In this document: piece by piece, positions 23,631-34,234 of the stretch
Position numbering within the stretch: position 1 is the first letter of the stretch
Layout of the letters: the number at the start of each line of letters is the position of its first letter
Assembly: GCA_917880885.1 (NCBI GenBank)
Contig: OU862916.1
Location: 47,962,831-48,026,830, forward strand
Origin: Limnephilus marmoratus
Lineage: Eukaryota > Arthropoda > Insecta > Trichoptera > Limnephilidae
Length of the DNA: 64,000 nucleotides
Reading direction: 5' to 3'
Made by a program: the position numbers and the translations under genes
The notes under the pieces: model-generated
Databases searched by the model: none
Told to the model about the DNA's origin: nothing
The model's input: the letters and a program-made list of their open reading frames with translations, nothing else

Positions 23631-26495
23631 TCATGAAACATCAGAGAAATACTCTTTTATGTACCCCTTATATTTGGTAGGTTCGGAATTGAAAATGTCC
23701 ACCTTGGATAATATGCTATTGTAACTATTGCATAGTCTGTTCAGACAAGAATTTTGCTTGCAGTTTGTCTTGCATTGATCAACCCTGAACAGGACAGAAG
23801 AGCGTGTTGTACGCGCAGGTACATTAAATTGAATTTTATTTAGCAACTCTGGGCATTGAATATTATTGTTAACTAATTTATACAGGAATATTGCATCCTT
23901 ATGATGCCTTCGTACACTCAATGAATCAATTTTAAAGTATGAAGCTGCCTCTGCATAATTATTAAATCTTACATATGACTTGTAACAAAGATATTTGAGG
24001 AATTTGTTTTGAATTGCTTCAATTTTGTTCGTATGGATTTTATAAAATGGAGACCAAACAACTGACGCGAACTCCAAATGACTTCGTACGTAGGCAAAGT
24101 AGAGTTGCTTAATGACGTTGATACTATTAAAAAGTTTTGTGTTTCTCATGATAAAACCTAACATTTTAGCAGCTTTATTTGTGATTTGTTGTATATGAAG
24201 GTTGTATTGTAGTTTACTATCAAGGGTTATTCCAAGGTCACGAATATCTGAGACTGTTGCAATGTTGTTGTTATTTATAGAATAATTAAATAATGTTTTA
24301 TTTTTATTTCTTGAAAAGGTAATATGATGACATTTTGAGACATTTAGAAATAGTTGATTTTGTTGGCAATAGGTAAATATATTGTTTAAATCATGTTGTA
24401 AATTGACGCAATCGTTTAGACTTTTTATTGGCTTGTATAGCTTGGCATCATCAGCAAATAATTCTATTTCAGAGTATTTAACAACATTGACCAAATCATT
24501 GATATATAAAATGAAAAATAATGGTCCGAGATGTGAACCCTGTTGGATCCCAGAGGAAATTTCACTGAAATCTGATTCGAAACCCTTTATTGCTACTGCC
24601 TGTGATCTCTTGAGTATATAAGATGTAACCCAACGAAATAAATTACCACGTATACCTAATGACCAAAGTTTTCTGAGTAATAGTTTTTGATTAATTTTAT
24701 CAAATGCTTTGGCAAAGTCTGTATAAATGATATCTACTTGAGTGCGGTTGTCCATGTGATCGACAATGAATTCAGTAAGAAGAACGAGGTTACTTTCCAC
24801 ATTTCTGCCTTTTGTAAAACCGTGTTGCTTTGTTGTAATGATGTGATTCAGTTGTGGGCTTAGATATTTGTAAACAATTTTTTCCATTAACTTACTGAAT
24901 ATTGTTAGTTTTGAAATCGGCCGATAGTTTTTAACATTATTTTTTTCACCATTTTTGTGGATTGGTGTTACATAGGCTCTTTTCCATATTTCAGGTACCG
25001 TGCCTTCGTTCATTGATTTATTATATATAATGCAGAGAGGTTTTGCAAGTGTTTCCGCGCAATTAACTATAAAGTATGAGGGAATGTCATCACACCCCGC
25101 GCTTGTGTTTATGTCAAGAGCTTTTATTTCTTTTAAGATTATTTCTCGTGTGAATTTGACCGTGGTGATATTTATGTTATTTGTGTTTTCTGGTATGTCG
25201 AAGTCTGGTAGGTTATTATCGTTTATGTAAACTGATTGGAAATATTCCATGAAAATATTGCATATGTCTTGGCCATTTTCTGCTTTTTTGTCATCTAGGT
25301 GCATCGTCCTTGGAAGAGACGATTGTGTTTTTTTCATGTTATTAAAATGATTCCAGAAGAGTTTAGGATTACCATTTATGCTATTTTCAGCAGTATGTAT
25401 ATAATTAATGTAGAGTTGTTGTGCGATACGTTTTTGTCTAGATCTTAAGAGAGAAAACGTTTGATAGTCACGTGGATTTTGAAATTTTTTAAAATTTTTA
25501 TGGTATTTATTTTTCTCTTTAATTATTTTTATGAGCGATGATGTGTACCACGGCGGATAATTACAATTTTTAGCTGGTTTAGTTGGTACATAATTTATTT
25601 TAATGTTGTTTAATATGTTGTAGAAGACGTCAGTTGCGGGTTGAGTATTCAAATGGTTAAGTTTATGATCCCAATCAATTTCGTTTAATTTTGTGTTTAT
25701 TATTGAATATTCCGCTTTTCTGTATAGTAATATTTGTTTTGCGTTAGTTTTCAGGTTTTTATTTATTTTTTTAATAGGAATTGAAATTAGCAGTGTTTTA
25801 TGATAAATATCTTCTGGTACTAATGAGATATTATTGTGCCTAATTTTCAGTGGTATGTTGCTTACAGCTAAGTCGAGAATGCGATTATTTATACTATTAC
25901 TCTGAGAGTTATATTGTTTCAGATTATTAAATGATAAAAATTGTGTAAAGTTCAAATGGGCGGGATTCAATGAATTGATTGGTTCAGTACACATATAATC
26001 ACAGTTCTCATTAATTGGTAGCCAATGTAAGTGAGATAGATTGTAATCTCCTACCAAAATGAAACTATCATTATTGTTGTTATCTGTCATAATTTGTGAT
26101 GTTTTGTTTATGTGAGACATAATATTTATGAGGTGTTTACTGTCAGGTGCAATATATGAAGTGCATATGTGAATTTTTTTACCGGGAAGTGAAATCGTTA
26201 CCCATATGTCTTCCGCCTCTGATCCCCATTCTATTTTTTGTTCAGAAATTAATTTATTTTTTACTGCGATTAAAACTCCACCACCGCGATTCTGTTTGAG
26301 GTTATGGTAATCTCTATCTCTTCTGTAAACATGGTATCTTGGATCGAAAAGTTCCTCATTAAATATTGAATTGTTAAGCCATGTTTCAGTGAGACATATA
26401 ATGTCATAGTTGTTTAATAGTACATTTTGAAGAAAGGTGTTCGTTTTAGTTCTGAGGCCTCTTAAGTTTTGATAATATAATTCTAGAGATTCCAT
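23631..26495 (-). CDS. LINE ORF2: endonuclease-reverse transcriptase (954 aa)
   Basis: The protein nicks target DNA and copies the element RNA into the site (target-primed reverse transcription). Residues 1 to about 240 form an exonuclease-endonuclease-phosphatase fold, with N10 (YYQNLRG), E37 (CLTETW), GGGVLIAV, D150/N152 (VGDYNL), D208 (ILDLAVSN) and H232. In the last motif the usual SDH is IYH, so the Asp before the catalytic His is lost or shifted. The RT domain spans about 480-760: YTDFAKAFDKI, SGIQQGSHLGP (most relatives have PQGS), and ELFADDAKLY with catalytic D682-D683. The C-terminal block (SHLEFASVVWSPF, IQNKFLKYL) is typical of the group. There is no RNase H domain. It starts 66 bp after the ORF1 stop, in the same frame, so reinitiation or readthrough is plausible. 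Confidence 0.92.
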   Translation of the reverse strand: MESLELYYQNLRGLRTKTNTFLQNVLLNNYDIICLTETWLNNSIFNEELFDPRYHVYRRDRDYHNLKQNRGGGVLIAVKNKLISEQKIEWGSEAEDIWVTISLPGKKIHICTSYIAPDSKHLINIMSHINKTSQIMTDNNNNDSFILVGDYNLSHLHWLPINENCDYMCTEPINSLNPAHLNFTQFLSFNNLKQYNSQSNSINNRILDLAVSNIPLKIRHNNISLVPEDIYHKTLLISIPIKKINKNLKTNAKQILLYRKAEYSIINTKLNEIDWDHKLNHLNTQPATDVFYNILNNIKINYVPTKPAKNCNYPPWYTSSLIKIIKEKNKYHKNFKKFQNPRDYQTFSLLRSRQKRIAQQLYINYIHTAENSINGNPKLFWNHFNNMKKTQSSLPRTMHLDDKKAENGQDICNIFMEYFQSVYINDNNLPDFDIPENTNNINITTVKFTREIILKEIKALDINTSAGCDDIPSYFIVNCAETLAKPLCIIYNKSMNEGTVPEIWKRAYVTPIHKNGEKNNVKNYRPISKLTIFSKLMEKIVYKYLSPQLNHIITTKQHGFTKGRNVESNLVLLTEFIVDHMDNRTQVDIIYTDFAKAFDKINQKLLLRKLWSLGIRGNLFRWVTSYILKRSQAVAIKGFESDFSEISSGIQQGSHLGPLFFILYINDLVNVVKYSEIELFADDAKLYKPIKSLNDCVNLQHDLNNIFTYCQQNQLFLNVSKCHHITFSRNKNKTLFNYSINNNNIATVSDIRDLGITLDSKLQYNLHIQQITNKAAKMLGFIMRNTKLFNSINVIKQLYFAYVRSHLEFASVVWSPFYKIHTNKIEAIQNKFLKYLCYKSYVRFNNYAEAASYFKIDSLSVRRHHKDAIFLYKLVNNNIQCPELLNKIQFNVPARTTRSSVLFRVDQCKTNCKQNSCLNRLCNSYNSILSKVDIFNSEPTKYKGYIKEYFSDVS

Positions 26496-26561
26496 TTTAA
26501 TGATGCAATAAGTTAATATGATGGTTCTTATGTTAATATGAATATGGTTAATATGAATTTT

Positions 26562-27329
26562 CTAAGCGTTATTGATGGAAATATTGTATTTTTTTAGTTT
26601 TTCTAGGTCGATAAATGAGTTTATGCAATAGTGATCTGAGTTTTCGTTTAGTCTTACATAAATTTTACAGTTTTTTATCCAGCAAAATTTATATTTGTTA
26701 ATTTTGGTGAACTCTCTGACCTGTTTGTAGAGTATTTTGTTTTTGTGTGTTAAATGTTCATTAATATAGATCCTTTGTTTTCCATTCAAGTTTATATCCT
26801 CTGCTGTTAGGCCCCTTCTCGTTCGGATTGCTGCCATGATATCATCTTTTTGTTTTCTGCACTTCAGTTTAACGATAATATTTCGCGGTCTTCCTTCGAT
26901 CTTCTCCTTGGGGGTTACTCGGGTGGCGTATTCAATTTCTTCAGGGCTTACTATTTTTAATTCAGAATAGATGCTTTTGATAATCTCCGTCAGGTTTTCT
27001 TGTTTTTTTTCTGGTATTCCAATGATCTCTATGTTATTTATGCGTGCGTGTTGTTCGTTAGCGTCCAATTGTTTTTGTAATTCGTTAAATTCCCTTTGAA
27101 TTACGGCGTTTTGTTCCAGACTTTTTTCAAGGTTGTTGTTTTTTTTCGTGTCAATTTTTTTTTCAAGAGTTAATATTTTATTTTTTAATTCTTCGATTTC
27201 TTCTTTATACTCGTTCCTCACGATTTCCAGAAATTGCACCTTAAATTCTTCAAACTTTTTATCAAGGAGTTGGAGGAGTTGTATGTCTGTATTATTTAGT
27301 GCAGTCTTTGCAGTTGCTCTTGTAGTCAT
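26562..27329 (-). CDS. LINE ORF1: coiled-coil protein with baculovirus FP-like domain (255 aa)
   Basis: This is presumably the RNA-binding chaperone of the LINE particle, partner of the ORF2 protein. Residues of about 15-100 are heptad-rich (KKFEEFKVQFLEIVRNEYKE, LKNKILTLEKKID), a predicted coiled coil for multimerisation. From about 95 on, ARINNIEIIGIPEKK, ATRVTPKEKIEGRPRNIIVK and DINLNGKQRIYINEHLTHKN follow the pattern of the domain shared by baculovirus FP proteins and many insect LINE ORF1s. No CCHC zinc knuckle is present, unlike canonical jockey ORF1. The start is the first ATG after a 5' UTR of about 150-190 bp. The domain name is from family memory, not a search. Confidence 0.85.
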   Translation of the reverse strand: MTTRATAKTALNNTDIQLLQLLDKKFEEFKVQFLEIVRNEYKEEIEELKNKILTLEKKIDTKKNNNLEKSLEQNAVIQREFNELQKQLDANEQHARINNIEIIGIPEKKQENLTEIIKSIYSELKIVSPEEIEYATRVTPKEKIEGRPRNIIVKLKCRKQKDDIMAAIRTRRGLTAEDINLNGKQRIYINEHLTHKNKILYKQVREFTKINKYKFCWIKNCKIYVRLNENSDHYCINSFIDLEKLKKYNISINNA

Positions 27330-27821
27330 ATTGGCACGTAATATTAGCTAATATAACTGATATAACAACACTTCACTATTATAAACTTATTGAAATATAG
27401 ATATTTAGGTTTTAGCTTGAACTTTTGTTTTATTTTGTGAAATTTCTAGAGAGAATTAAAAACACGACAGCTGTCATTGAATGTTATTGTTGTATATATG
27501 CGTTGCAAAAAAATCATATGGTGAACTCTGGCATTATGAAAGGTGTACAAAAAATAATTCAATAGGTGACACGCGAGCTATTTGAAAACTGAATGTATCG
27601 GTACTGAATGTAAGGAATGCAGGAGGGGGGAGGGGAACTCGGGAGGGAGGTTCGGGAAACGGCGGAGGCGGGAGAGGGGAGTGGGGAAAGATAGAAGGTG
27701 GAGTGGGAACGCGTGAGGGGAAGGGGAGGCGGAAGGGGAACGGAATGAATGAGAAAGGACATGCAGGGAGAGACAATTTCTTTATTAAGTGGCATAGCAA
27801 CACATGCCGAGAACTCGCTAG

Positions 27822-28669
27822 TAAATAAATAAATTAATGTATTATGGAGTTTAATATGAACCATCCTGTATCCGACGATCTTATAAAGGTGACACTTATC
27901 ACAAAGAAAGAAAACAATAACGGAAATGATTATAGACACTATAATAATTATAATTTTTTTTTGTTTCGCGTGGAGGGAATATGAATTAAATCTTCAAAAA
28001 TGTCTATAAATAACCTCATTGTTTGCTGTCAATGTGTTTCAGTGAAAGCTTTACGCTCGTTATTAAATTATATGAGTAGAATTCCTTTCAGAATCAATTC
28101 TTGTGATTGAAGTGTCTATTCTGCGAATCCCCATTGTAACTTCACGCTGAAACCAAATGGCAGATGAAGTCAGGTAGACACCTGCCTTTTAAAATGATTA
28201 AAGCATCAAGCAGTCGACGGAGATGGCAGAGAAAATGTATCAATTTGTTGCAAATTGGCACTATTTAATACACTAACCATGCGGAACGGATGATGTAAAA
28301 ATGGCAGTGAACAGTTGTTGTTAGAGAATGTAAATGTTTTCTTTGAAAAATGGTTCATTAGAAAATTTATAATATTCATAAAATTCGCATTATTTGACGC
28401 ATTATTAGAAACATTAATTATTTTTGATGTGTGTAATAGCAAAACTTTAAATGACAGGTTCAAGGCATCGCCTAGAGCTATGGACGATTCATGTCCTTAA
28501 GCAAACGAATACTTTATTTTTATTGGTAGGTATCTACTATTTAATGTTTTGAAAAAAAAAATAACAACAAAAAATCCCAAAAATTTGAAAACTGTCGAAA
28601 TTCCTCTGAGAGAATTTCGTAGTTTGAAAATTAGAAAAGTCTGTTGACTAAAAATGGGGCATGTACTTT
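27822..28669. other. No gene recognised
   Basis: AT-rich. Frames on either strand near 28206-28500 have no recognisable domain. Confidence 0.5.
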
Positions 28670-29285
28670 AGGGTGGGTCAATTATTTCAAATTTTGAATT
28701 CAGAAACTTCCGGGGTCTCAAAAGTTGCATCTTACAAAGAAATTGAGAACTGCATTCAAATTTATTTTTTAAAAAATGGTTATTAGCCCGCTAAAATGCG
28801 TTGAAAATCAGAAAAAACCTAAAACAATTAAAAAAATTTTTTTTTATTAATTTTATTTTTCAATAATTTAACTTTTAAACGTTTGTTTGTTATTAAAAAA
28901 TTCGTATAACTGACAAAAATGAAAAAAAGAAGTTTATGAATACAAGTAAGTCAACAAGAATTCTGATTTTATCCAAAAAAAGTGTTATTTTCCACTTTTA
29001 TACTTTTAACCATCACATCACAAATGTTAAAAAAAAATATTTTTTTGGGTTCTTTGTACTGCAGTTATGGAATGAAAATTAAGTTTGGTACAAAATATAA
29101 AATATGAACCATTTGTTTTATTTTTTTCCGAATAACGAAATCTATTTTTTTTTCAAAACATCCGGCCATTTTAGCGGGCTAATAGTGAACAATAATTTCA
29201 TTTATTTTTACGTTTTTGAATAGCAACAGATCATACGAAACTTTTGTGACCCCGGGCGTTTAAAAATATGGCCGTTTTTTTCTCT
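28670..29285. mobile_element. Repeat family E, probable TIR element, copy 1
   Basis: The left part (CCGGGGTCTCAAAAGTTGC ... TTATTAGCCCGCTAAAATGC) and right part (GCGGGCTAATAG ... AAACTTTTGTGACCCCGGGC) are inverted copies of each other over about 130 bp. The AT-rich centre has no gene. A second copy lies at 32572-33210. Confidence 0.7.
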
Positions 29286-30287
29286 CTATGGAGAGTGACA
29301 TAAGCTAATATACTTACTTATACCATTACATCTAGCGCTGCAGTTAAATGTCGAAAGAAATTATGAATACTCGTACATGTTTACAACTATGTTCCAAAAG
29401 CAGAAGAAAGAAAAGTATTAAAACGGAATAATATTTCTTGTCGATTTGACGATGTATTTTTTTGTTTTGAGTCAAATTTGTTAAATTCAAAATACTCAGT
29501 CGCTGTGGGTTTTCTATCAGCAGTTCATTGTATTTTAAAATATGTTTTTGTGAACGTCCACATTTCATGGACCAGAATCAAAATGTTTATATATCAACTA
29601 AACTTTACTCAGATCTATTTTTTGTTGTTGTTTTTTTGGGTTCTCTATCCGACGTAGATTCATCAATTTCCCATTTGTAGCAGTCGTTTTCGGATACTGT
29701 GCACATATATAATTTGTATCAATCTATACATTTACAGATATGCTTTGATAAATTACAATAAATAAAATTTAACTTTACGACTTATTTTGTTTGGCGGTTA
29801 TTTTGTTTGGCGGTTTTACACGAAAAAATAAAATTGTTGTTTTGATACGCGGAGAATTTTTTGTATTGACGGGCAACTATCAATATTTTCTGTTATTCTA
29901 AAAATATTTCAAAATGTTGACTGCTTGTTTATTGACATCATAATTCCGATATGCTGTTGTAGGTACAAAATTGCACTTTAACACGTGGTCCTGGCTTTAT
30001 AGATGAACCAATATTAGAAGGAAATATCACAAACAGTCGCAATGTCGGAACGATGAAGACATTTCGCAATTTTAATGGCGAAACTTGGCGATGGCAAAAA
30101 CTTTGGCTTGGCTAGACCGCACAACCATTAATTTGTTCATAGATTCCAGCTGAACTCGACTTGGTTTGGAGCCAAATGTTTAAGGTCACACGTACTCACA
30201 CGTGTTTAGGAGGGTGGTCAGGGGTTCAAAATATCTTCTTTTGTACGTTTTTATGTTTTAAATTTTATTTATTAAACGCTTTTTTCG
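29286..30287. other. No gene recognised
   Basis: AT-rich. A 14-bp direct repeat TTTTGTTTGGCGGT occurs back to back near 29785-29815. Confidence 0.5.
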
Positions 30288-30980
30288 TAAGGCTCTTGCC
30301 CCGCACACCGAAGGTCGCGGGATCGAATCCCGGCGTGGCAAAAAAATGTATTTGATTAATTTGTGTTATTTAACAATTAATACATTTCAAATAACATATA
30401 TATATAGTATATTTACGGCATTTTCCAGAGCGGAAGAATGCTTTCAGTATCACCCCGGTGAATTCAGAATTGAAACGTTGCTTGAAAATGTTTAAAAAAA
30501 AACATTAAATTATGGTTAAGTAAACAGGAAGATGAGAAAATCATTAAAATTATGAAGTAACCCCAATACAACCTGCAGACAACAAACATAAATACCTTTA
30601 TTTTATTTATTTGTTATTTTATGAAAATCAAGAAACTAGAAGATGAGGAAATAAAAATCAACACCAATTCAGCAACATACAGCCCGCCTCGAAACAGGAA
30701 TACCTAGTGAGGAGGACTGTAAACGAACCACTTTATTTTGTATTTTTTACTAATTTTGTAATTTTACTTTATCTTATATTGTCATTAAAACATAAACAAT
30801 GGCATTAGCCGTATTTGGTGACCAGACAGATCACAGACATTTAGAAATAGCCAGGTTCTTCCCCACCTTCCTCTTCCCCATCTCCTTCATTTCCCCACTA
30901 CCTTCAGCCTCACAACATATCCCAATTGGGGATGCCATAGTCCCACTGGCTACAGACGGGAATATCTTGGACTCTTAAAT
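30288..30980 (+). repeat. Family A SINE split by a 307-bp insertion
   Basis: The head and first half (30288-30490; B-box GGGATCGAATCCC, GAATTGAAACGTTGCTTGAA) join the second half (30798-30980; ATGGCATTAGCCGTATTTGG ... CCCAATTGGGGATGCC) when 30491-30797 and one AATG are removed. Confidence 0.82.
30491..30797. mobile_element. 307-bp insertion with AATG target duplication
   Basis: AATG stands at 30487-30490 and again at 30798-30801. The insert starts TTTAAAAAAAAACATT and ends ATTGTCATTAAAACATAAAC. It has no frame and no clear TIR. The internal CGAAACAGGAATACCTAG resembles no family I can name. It could be a SINE or a LINE 3' end. Confidence 0.6.
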
Positions 30981-31007
30981 CGCTTAAGGAAATAATGACT
31001 GAATCTC

Positions 31008-31215
31008 ATTTCTGTGAATATCGCATAAGAGTTCCGTGAATTTACTGGAGCCAGTGAACTATGTATGCCCAATAATTTTTGGTTTGTTATGAGGCTACAG
31101 ACAGTGGGGAAGAGAAGGAAATGGGCAGGAGGAAGGTTGGAACGATCCTAACATTATTTTATCTGTTCACCAAATACGACTTAAGCCATTTCTAGCAACA
31201 TTCTAATTCTTCATA
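31008..31215 (-). repeat. Family A SINE, diverged minus-strand copy
   Basis: Starts CTGTGAATATCGCATAAGAG, passes GGAGCCAGTGAACTATG and GAGGCTACAGACAGTGGGGA, and stops after CACCAAATACGACTTAAGCC. It is inverted relative to the copy just upstream. Confidence 0.75.
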
Positions 31216-31545
31216 ACTTTTCATAAATATTCACCAAATAAAGTTATACTTAACATTGTTTCAATTTATGTATTTGTGGCGACACATCATTATTATCATC
31301 GCCATCAAAAGAACAGACGAGAAACATCTCCTAACATTCGCGCCCATCGGCAAACCTACTTGCCTAGGTACCTTCGTACCTATACTGGCCGCGATGTACT
31401 TTCTCGCCTCCCGTGCCAGCCCGACGATAATAATATCGCCCCGCCTAGAAAGGTCTCGAGACAGCACCGTACAATATCTGTACGGCGCCAAATATTCTGG
31501 AAGTGGCTCGTATTACCTACCGCGAGGTAGTTACTCTACCGCGGC

Positions 31546-31552
31546 TATATAA
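31546..31552 (+). promoter_or_regulatory. TATA box of the solo LTR
   Basis: TATATAA followed after about 27 bp by CAGTTCAGTCCAGTTCAGTC, which contains arthropod initiator TCAGT motifs. Confidence 0.7.
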
Positions 31553-32067
31553 GCAGCCGATCGCTCGCCCGCTGCAGTTCAGTCCAGTTCAGTCTCACAC
31601 TTACAGTCGGCCAATATCTCAACATGTAACAAGTGCTCCTGCATGGCACACATCCAGGGCAGCTTCCCGAGGTCCATCACCACGTCTCAGCTACAAGGCC
31701 CATCGTGTCTTCAGCTCCTGAGAACAGCTACATCCCGCGACTTATAAGGATTGACGCACCTTCAGCCAAGGGATCAGCTCACCACTTCATGGCACCCCGA
31801 AGCCCACCGTGCTTCGCTGCCATGGAACGCGCTCCGCCTCGCCAGGACTACCTGCTGGTGGCTCAGCTCACCGAGCCACTCACCGTTCATCTCCGCGATT
31901 TAAAGCGTCGAGCAACGGCCTGGAAGATAGGTCATCTCCACCGCCATGGTGTCGAGCAACTCACTGACCTTCACCACACCATCTCCACCTCCGTACGCCT
32001 GCAGCATCATCTACGGCACTCCGCATTACCTCATGTTACCGACCACCGACCATCCGCTACGTAGCCC

Positions 32068-32073
32068 AATAAA
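32068..32073 (+). terminator. Poly(A) signal of the solo LTR
   Basis: AATAAA about 520 bp downstream of the TATA box, 55 bp before the LTR end. Confidence 0.65.
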
Positions 32074-32571
32074 TGACTGACTCACCACTTCGACATGACG
32101 CCTTTCATTTCTGTCTCCCGCTCCCTCATATTCAAGTTCTGCCATTTTATTCATCTTAAAAGTTGACTACTGTTTCAATATTTTCAATTATTTATATTAT
32201 TGAAATAAAACAGTACGTACATTGGTTACAGCGATGAAAAAAATTACGGATATTTAATAATATTTCGTAGTGCGTACCCATTATTTGTTTACCTGTAATG
32301 TATATTTAGTAATTACCGGGTGACGTGCGTAGTGTATAGGTGTGTGTAGCTCTAGATTTTTAAATACATCTATTTGAATTTCCCTTTTGTTTTCATGATT
32401 GGATGAATGCCGCGGAATCTTAGAAGTGGAAATTAAACCACTTTTCGACGTCCGATCGAGCAGAAACTCAGCAGTTAGGCTCTTTGTCGATGGCAATGCA
32501 TTTTTTCAACATTTTTCAACTTTTGATGGCAATCACGCACACATATTCATTACACACACAATTATATATTA

Positions 32572-33210
32572 GAGTGTGTCAATTATTTCAACTTTTGAAT
32601 TCAGAAACGCCCGGGGTCTCAAAAGTTGCGTCTTACAAAGAAAATTATAACTTTTTTTTTTATTTTTTTTTTTATTGTAATATAAAAAAATATGAGTTAC
32701 ATAATATACTTTACAAAATATTAAATTAGAGGTCGTTTCTGGTCATGTATACCTTATCAGAAAAGAGGGGCCCTTGTGCCTGATAAGGCATTGATAACTG
32801 CATTTAAATTTTTTTTTTAAATGGTTATTAGCCCGCTAAAATGCATTGAAAATGAGAAAACCGAAAACCATTTTTTTATTAATTTTTTTTTTGTTTAGTA
32901 ATCTAACCTTTTAACGATTGTTTATTATTAAAAATGCATATAACCGACAAAAATTTAAAAAAAGTTCTAGTTTATGAATACAAGTACACAAGTCAAGTCA
33001 ACAAGAATTCTGATTTTATCCAGAAAAAGTGTTATTTTCCCCTTTTATATTTTTAACCAACACATCACATATGTTTAAAAAAAATTGTTTTGGGTTCTTT
33101 GTACTGCATTTATGGAATGAAAAATAATTTTGGTACAAAATAAAAAAAAATTGAACCCTTTGTTTTATTTGTTTTCCAACTCACGAAATCTATTTTTTTT
33201 TTCTAAATGA
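32572..33210. mobile_element. Repeat family E, copy 2, with a secondary insertion
   Basis: Matches 28670-29200 in order (CGGGGTCTCAAAAGTTGCGT, TTATTAGCCCGCTAAAATGC, ACAAGAATTCTGATTTTATC) but lacks the right inverted end. An extra ~140 bp (about 32645-32785) ending ...CTTGTGCCTGATAAGGC is probably a LINE 3' tail inserted later. Confidence 0.7.
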
Positions 33211-33969
33211 AAATAGATGTAAATTAAATAATCACAGGTTCTAATGAATTCTTCCCAACATTAAATGTTTTAAACGGTGGCTAGTTTTTTTCTTAATGGT
33301 GCATGTTCCGCGCTTTTTGAATGAATAAATGAACATGTGCGCCAAATAACTACGCTGCAACCGTCCACTAATTCCACTTTTCTGTTATAAAGGGAAAAAC
33401 TTTTGTAGTAGTTATGCATCTGAATAGGATAATGAATAATTAATTTACCCAGTGTTTTTTTTGGGAGAGGATTGAACCTCCTTGCTAATTTACTATTTAA
33501 TTATTTCAAAATGAGATGACTAAAAAAAGCCTCGGTAAAAATGTTGTCAACGTCTTTGAAATACGCAAGGAAGAAAGATAAGGAAGAACACCAAAATCTT
33601 GTAGTTACTCGTGAAACCATTTTCAGGCAAACCGTTACGAGTACCCAAACTACATTAATATGTATGAGCCTCCCTTGTTAGAGGTTCACTTGAGCAAAAA
33701 AACACGTATTTGCTCTAAACTCGTGGAAAATAATACATATATACACTATCCTCGGGGAAAAACCGAGGGACTTTAGGGATATTTAGGTATACAATTGTGC
33801 CAATAGGAACCAAAGAAAGTATTGTCACATTGGTTGTGGGCGGCAAGGGCAAAAAGGCGTCATGAGGTTTCTTGAAAAATGAGATAAAAGAATATTTAAA
33901 ATGCTCTAATAATCTTAAATTGCTGCCAGCGTACTACAAAATTTTGAATTTTGAAAATAAAACTAAAAT
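33211..33969. other. No gene recognised
   Basis: AT-rich; no recognisable feature. Confidence 0.5.
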
Positions 33970-34228
33970 TCCACTAATATTTTAAAGGCGAAAGCTTGTA
34001 TGGATGCATGGGTGTCTGGATGTATGTATGTTTGTTTCCATTTCACGCAAAAATACTGAATGGACTTTAAAAATAGAAAGCTACTTTATTTGCTGTATAT
34101 TGTATTTATTGGTAACCTCTGGTGTTATGAATAAGCGCTGGCGTTATGAAATTATTTATCGAAAGTTTTTTGTCCCTAACAAATTCGAGTTATTGCAAAC
34201 GTCAGAAGAAACGATGTTGGCGTCCTAG
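33970..34228 (+). mobile_element. Short non-autonomous Helitron
   Basis: Starts TCCACTAATATTTTAAAGGC and continues GAAAGCTTGTATGGATGC and TTCACGCAAAAATACTGAA, a 5' block common in insect Helitrons. It ends CCTAG before T at 34229. There are no genes inside. Confidence 0.65.
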
Positions 34229-34234
34229 TTAATA

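Larger units (their letters stand above)
23300..27500 (-). mobile_element. Apparently intact two-ORF LINE, jockey/CR1-type superfamily
   Basis: Minus-strand non-LTR retrotransposon of about 4.2 kb. It has a 5' UTR, ORF1 with a coiled coil and FP-like domain, a 66-bp gap, ORF2 (endonuclease plus RT), a ~310-bp 3' UTR, and a (TAAA)n tail that appears as TTATTTATTTATTTA on the plus strand near 23303. Both ORFs are uninterrupted, unlike every other LINE copy in the window. The exact 5' end (27480-27520) is not fixed. Clade is inferred only from domain order and tail type. Confidence 0.85.
23134..27821 (+). mobile_element. Helitron-like element split by a LINE
   Basis: The left part (23134-23300) opens with TCTATATTTATATATATAAA and includes CATTCATCCGATTGCGATGA, a 5' block common to insect Helitrons. 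The right part (about 27515-27821) starts GGTGAACTCTGGCATTATGA, also found at 34327 in another copy. It ends with the hairpin GGCAT-AGCAACAC-ATGCC and CTAG followed by T, the Helitron 3' signature. There is no Rep/helicase gene, so it is non-autonomous. The two halves could instead be separate elements. Confidence 0.65.
31275..32128 (+). mobile_element. Solo LTR, GC-rich
   Basis: Starts TGTGGCGACACATC and ends TCCCGCTCCCTCA, giving TG...CA termini, and is flanked by TATT on both sides (31271-31274 and 32129-32132). It contains a TATA box (31546-31552), a TCAGT-type initiator about 30 bp downstream and AATAAA at 32068-32073, so transcription is on the plus strand. It is much richer in GC than its surroundings. 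No internal region or second LTR is found, so a solo LTR is the simplest reading. The 143-residue frame 31633-32064 lies inside it and is probably fortuitous. Confidence 0.78.

Noticed and set aside
24382..25230. Plus-strand frames within the LINE
   Set aside because: Antisense shadows of ORF2.
23134..27821. Autonomous Helitron
   Set aside because: The only genes inside belong to the LINE; no Rep or helicase motif was found.
27534..27939. Proline-rich frames as a secreted protein
   Set aside because: They arise from a G/A-rich tract near a Helitron 3' end.
31633..32064. 143-residue open frame as a host gene
   Set aside because: It lies wholly within a solo LTR, between its TATA box and poly(A) signal, and shows no domain; GC richness alone lengthens frames.
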